Below are positions 11,980 through 13,009 of a DNA stretch of 13,009 nt, in pieces. The DNA is from JAXIHJ01 sp034189755 (GTDB taxonomy: Bacteria > Planctomycetota > Phycisphaerae > SM23-33): NCBI GenBank assembly GCA_034189755.1, contig JAXIHJ010000064.1, positions 1-13,009 of the forward strand. The letters run 5' to 3'. The position numbers were made by a program, and so were the translations under genes. The notes beneath the pieces are model-generated. The model ran no database searches and had not been told where the DNA came from. It saw only the letters and a program-made list of their open reading frames with translations. Every line of letters begins with the position of its first letter. The first letter of the stretch is position 1.

Positions 11980-13009
11980 GTGTCTCGCAAGAACGGCATC
12001 GGGCCGTCGGATGTACAGCCCTGGCCGGGGGAAACCGGCGGGGCGCCGCGCACGGCCGCTGAATTACAGCGATTCGTCCGGTCGGCCTTCAGGCTGCATA
12101 TTCCGAACCGGGCGATCTGTCCCGGCCATGACGCGCCGCTGGATTATCTTTCCGCGAGCTTTCTGGGCCAGGAGGACTTGCTGGTATGGGCCAATCGCGG
12201 CGGCGGCAAAACGTTGCTGGCGGCGGTGGCGACCATTCTGGACGCCGTCTTTCATGCACCGTCGCAGATTCGCGTTCTGGGCGGCAGCTTCGACCAGTCC
12301 GACCGCCTGGCCGAATACATTCGAGAAATGCTTCTGATGCATCCGGGGTTGGTGGCCGATCGCATGACGCGCCAGGTGTGTCGGTTGGCCGGTGGCTCAG
12401 AGATTCGCATGTTGGCCCAGTCGCAGCGGGCGGTTCGAGGCCTGCACGTTCAGAAAATCCGCTGCGACGAGGTGGACCTGTTCGACAGCGAGGTCTGGCG
12501 GGCGGTTCAGTTTGTTACGCGGTCGGCCGGGCGGACACGCGGGTCTATCGAGGTGCTGTCAACGCTGCACCGAAGCGGCGGTCTGATGCAGCATTTGGTG
12601 GCCGAAGCAGCCGCCGGCAGCCAGCCACCGCCTGACGACGAAACCCCAGACTCGGAAGTAGTATCGCCGGCTCCGGGTTATCGGCTTATCAAGTGGTGCC
12701 TGTGGGAAGTGATCCAGCGATGCCCGAAGCATCGCAGTTGTGAAAAATGTATGCTCTTCGAAGACTGCCGGGGCATAGCGCATCAGGCGAACGGGTTCTT
12801 TCGCATCGACGACGCCATTGCCATCAAGGCCCGTTCCAGCCGGGCCGCATGGGAGGCGGAAATGCTTTGCCGCGGGCCGCATCGCGACTGGCTGGTGTTC
12901 GGCGAGTTCGACCCGGACAGGCACGTTAGGGAAATAGAAAGCTGCCCGGACTGGCCGCTGTTTCGCGCGATCGACTTCGGCTACAGCAGCCCGCTGGTGT
13001 GTCTGTGGG
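11980..13009 (+). CDS. Phage terminase large subunit (partial, continues past window)
   Basis: 343 codons are present and the frame stays open to the window end. The ATPase domain has Walker A-like NRGGGKT (72-78, K77), adenine/strand region IRVLGGSFDQS (97-107), Walker B KIRCDEVD (D163, E164) and coupling motif LSTLHRSGG (193-201). A cysteine cluster (C240, C248, C254, C257, C263; CPKHRSCEKCMLFEDCRG) looks like a Zn site between the motor and the nuclease. FRAIDFGYSSP (328-338) is the first strand of the RNase H-like nuclease, with D332 as the first metal ligand. It should package DNA into proheads and cut it. GTG at 11980 has an ideal AAGGAG 6 nt upstream. An in-frame ATG at 11944 overlaps the ABC-GNAT stop and is a real alternative, adding 12 residues. 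Confidence 0.88.
   Translation, partial: MSRKNGIGPSDVQPWPGETGGAPRTAAELQRFVRSAFRLHIPNRAICPGHDAPLDYLSASFLGQEDLLVWANRGGGKTLLAAVATILDAVFHAPSQIRVLGGSFDQSDRLAEYIREMLLMHPGLVADRMTRQVCRLAGGSEIRMLAQSQRAVRGLHVQKIRCDEVDLFDSEVWRAVQFVTRSAGRTRGSIEVLSTLHRSGGLMQHLVAEAAAGSQPPPDDETPDSEVVSPAPGYRLIKWCLWEVIQRCPKHRSCEKCMLFEDCRGIAHQANGFFRIDDAIAIKARSSRAAWEAEMLCRGPHRDWLVFGEFDPDRHVREIESCPDWPLFRAIDFGYSSPLVCLW

Larger units (their letters stand above)
8883..13009. mobile_element. Prophage-like element, left part (continues past window)
   Basis: From left to right: a CI/LexA-type repressor read leftwards, an AT-rich divergent control region, a small HTH-repeat protein, an ASCH protein, an ABC-GNAT fusion and a large terminase. 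A repressor facing away from a rightward unit that includes the packaging terminase is the usual layout of temperate phage. No integrase, attachment-site repeat, portal or capsid gene is visible, so the boundary near 8830 and the completeness of the element are inferred. It may be a prophage, a satellite or a domesticated remnant. Confidence 0.55.

Noticed and set aside
1..13009. CRISPR array or insertion sequence
   Set aside because: No regularly spaced repeats and no transposase or integrase-like protein seen on either strand.

Overview
The window looks like a piece of a GC-rich bacterial chromosome, most likely from a planctomycete (Phycisphaerae/Sedimentisphaerales-like). That placement is an inference from the gene mix (a DUF2617-like protein, DUF502, an LPS kinase/glycosyltransferase cluster, and a terminase carrying a cysteine cluster); no rRNA or other direct marker is present. 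All host genes except nikR lie on the minus strand, and the phage-like block mostly reads to the right.

Region 1 (1-2933) holds the first codons of a four-helix-bundle (23S rRNA intervening-sequence type) protein running off the left edge, a tRNA-Pro(TGG) with its own promoter, and then, in transcription order on the minus strand, a DUF2617-like protein, a STAS anti-sigma-factor antagonist, a DUF502 membrane protein and a membrane-anchored protein with a SmpA/BamE-like domain.

Region 2 (3021-8273) is a tightly packed minus-strand cluster for cell-envelope sugar assembly. In transcription order it has an anchored coiled-coil protein of unknown function, a GT4-type glycosyltransferase, a protein with two tandem WaaP/KdkA-like kinase domains, a GT9 heptosyltransferase-like protein and a DUF2062 membrane protein. 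The last three junctions overlap by 17, 1 and 1 nt, so translation is probably coupled. The cluster probably builds, phosphorylates and exports a lipopolysaccharide core-like glycan.

Region 3 (8220-8823) carries a divergent promoter region, nikR (nickel-responsive regulator with all four metal ligands) and a 26-bp perfect palindrome between nikR and the convergent repressor gene.

Region 4 (8883-13009, running off the right edge) looks like the left part of a prophage or related element. It has a CI/LexA-type self-cleaving repressor (minus), an AT-rich divergent control region of about 270 bp, a small protein made of two 40-residue HTH-like repeats, an ASCH-domain protein on the opposite strand, an ABC ATPase-GNAT acetyltransferase fusion (COG2401-type architecture), and the start of a large terminase. 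The ASCH and ABC-GNAT genes start only 4 bp apart in opposite directions, each with its Shine-Dalgarno sequence inside the other gene. This ASCH / ABC-GNAT / terminase module is the most interesting part of the window: a predicted RNA-binding domain and an ATP-driven acetyltransferase placed just ahead of the packaging motor, with no known job that I can name.
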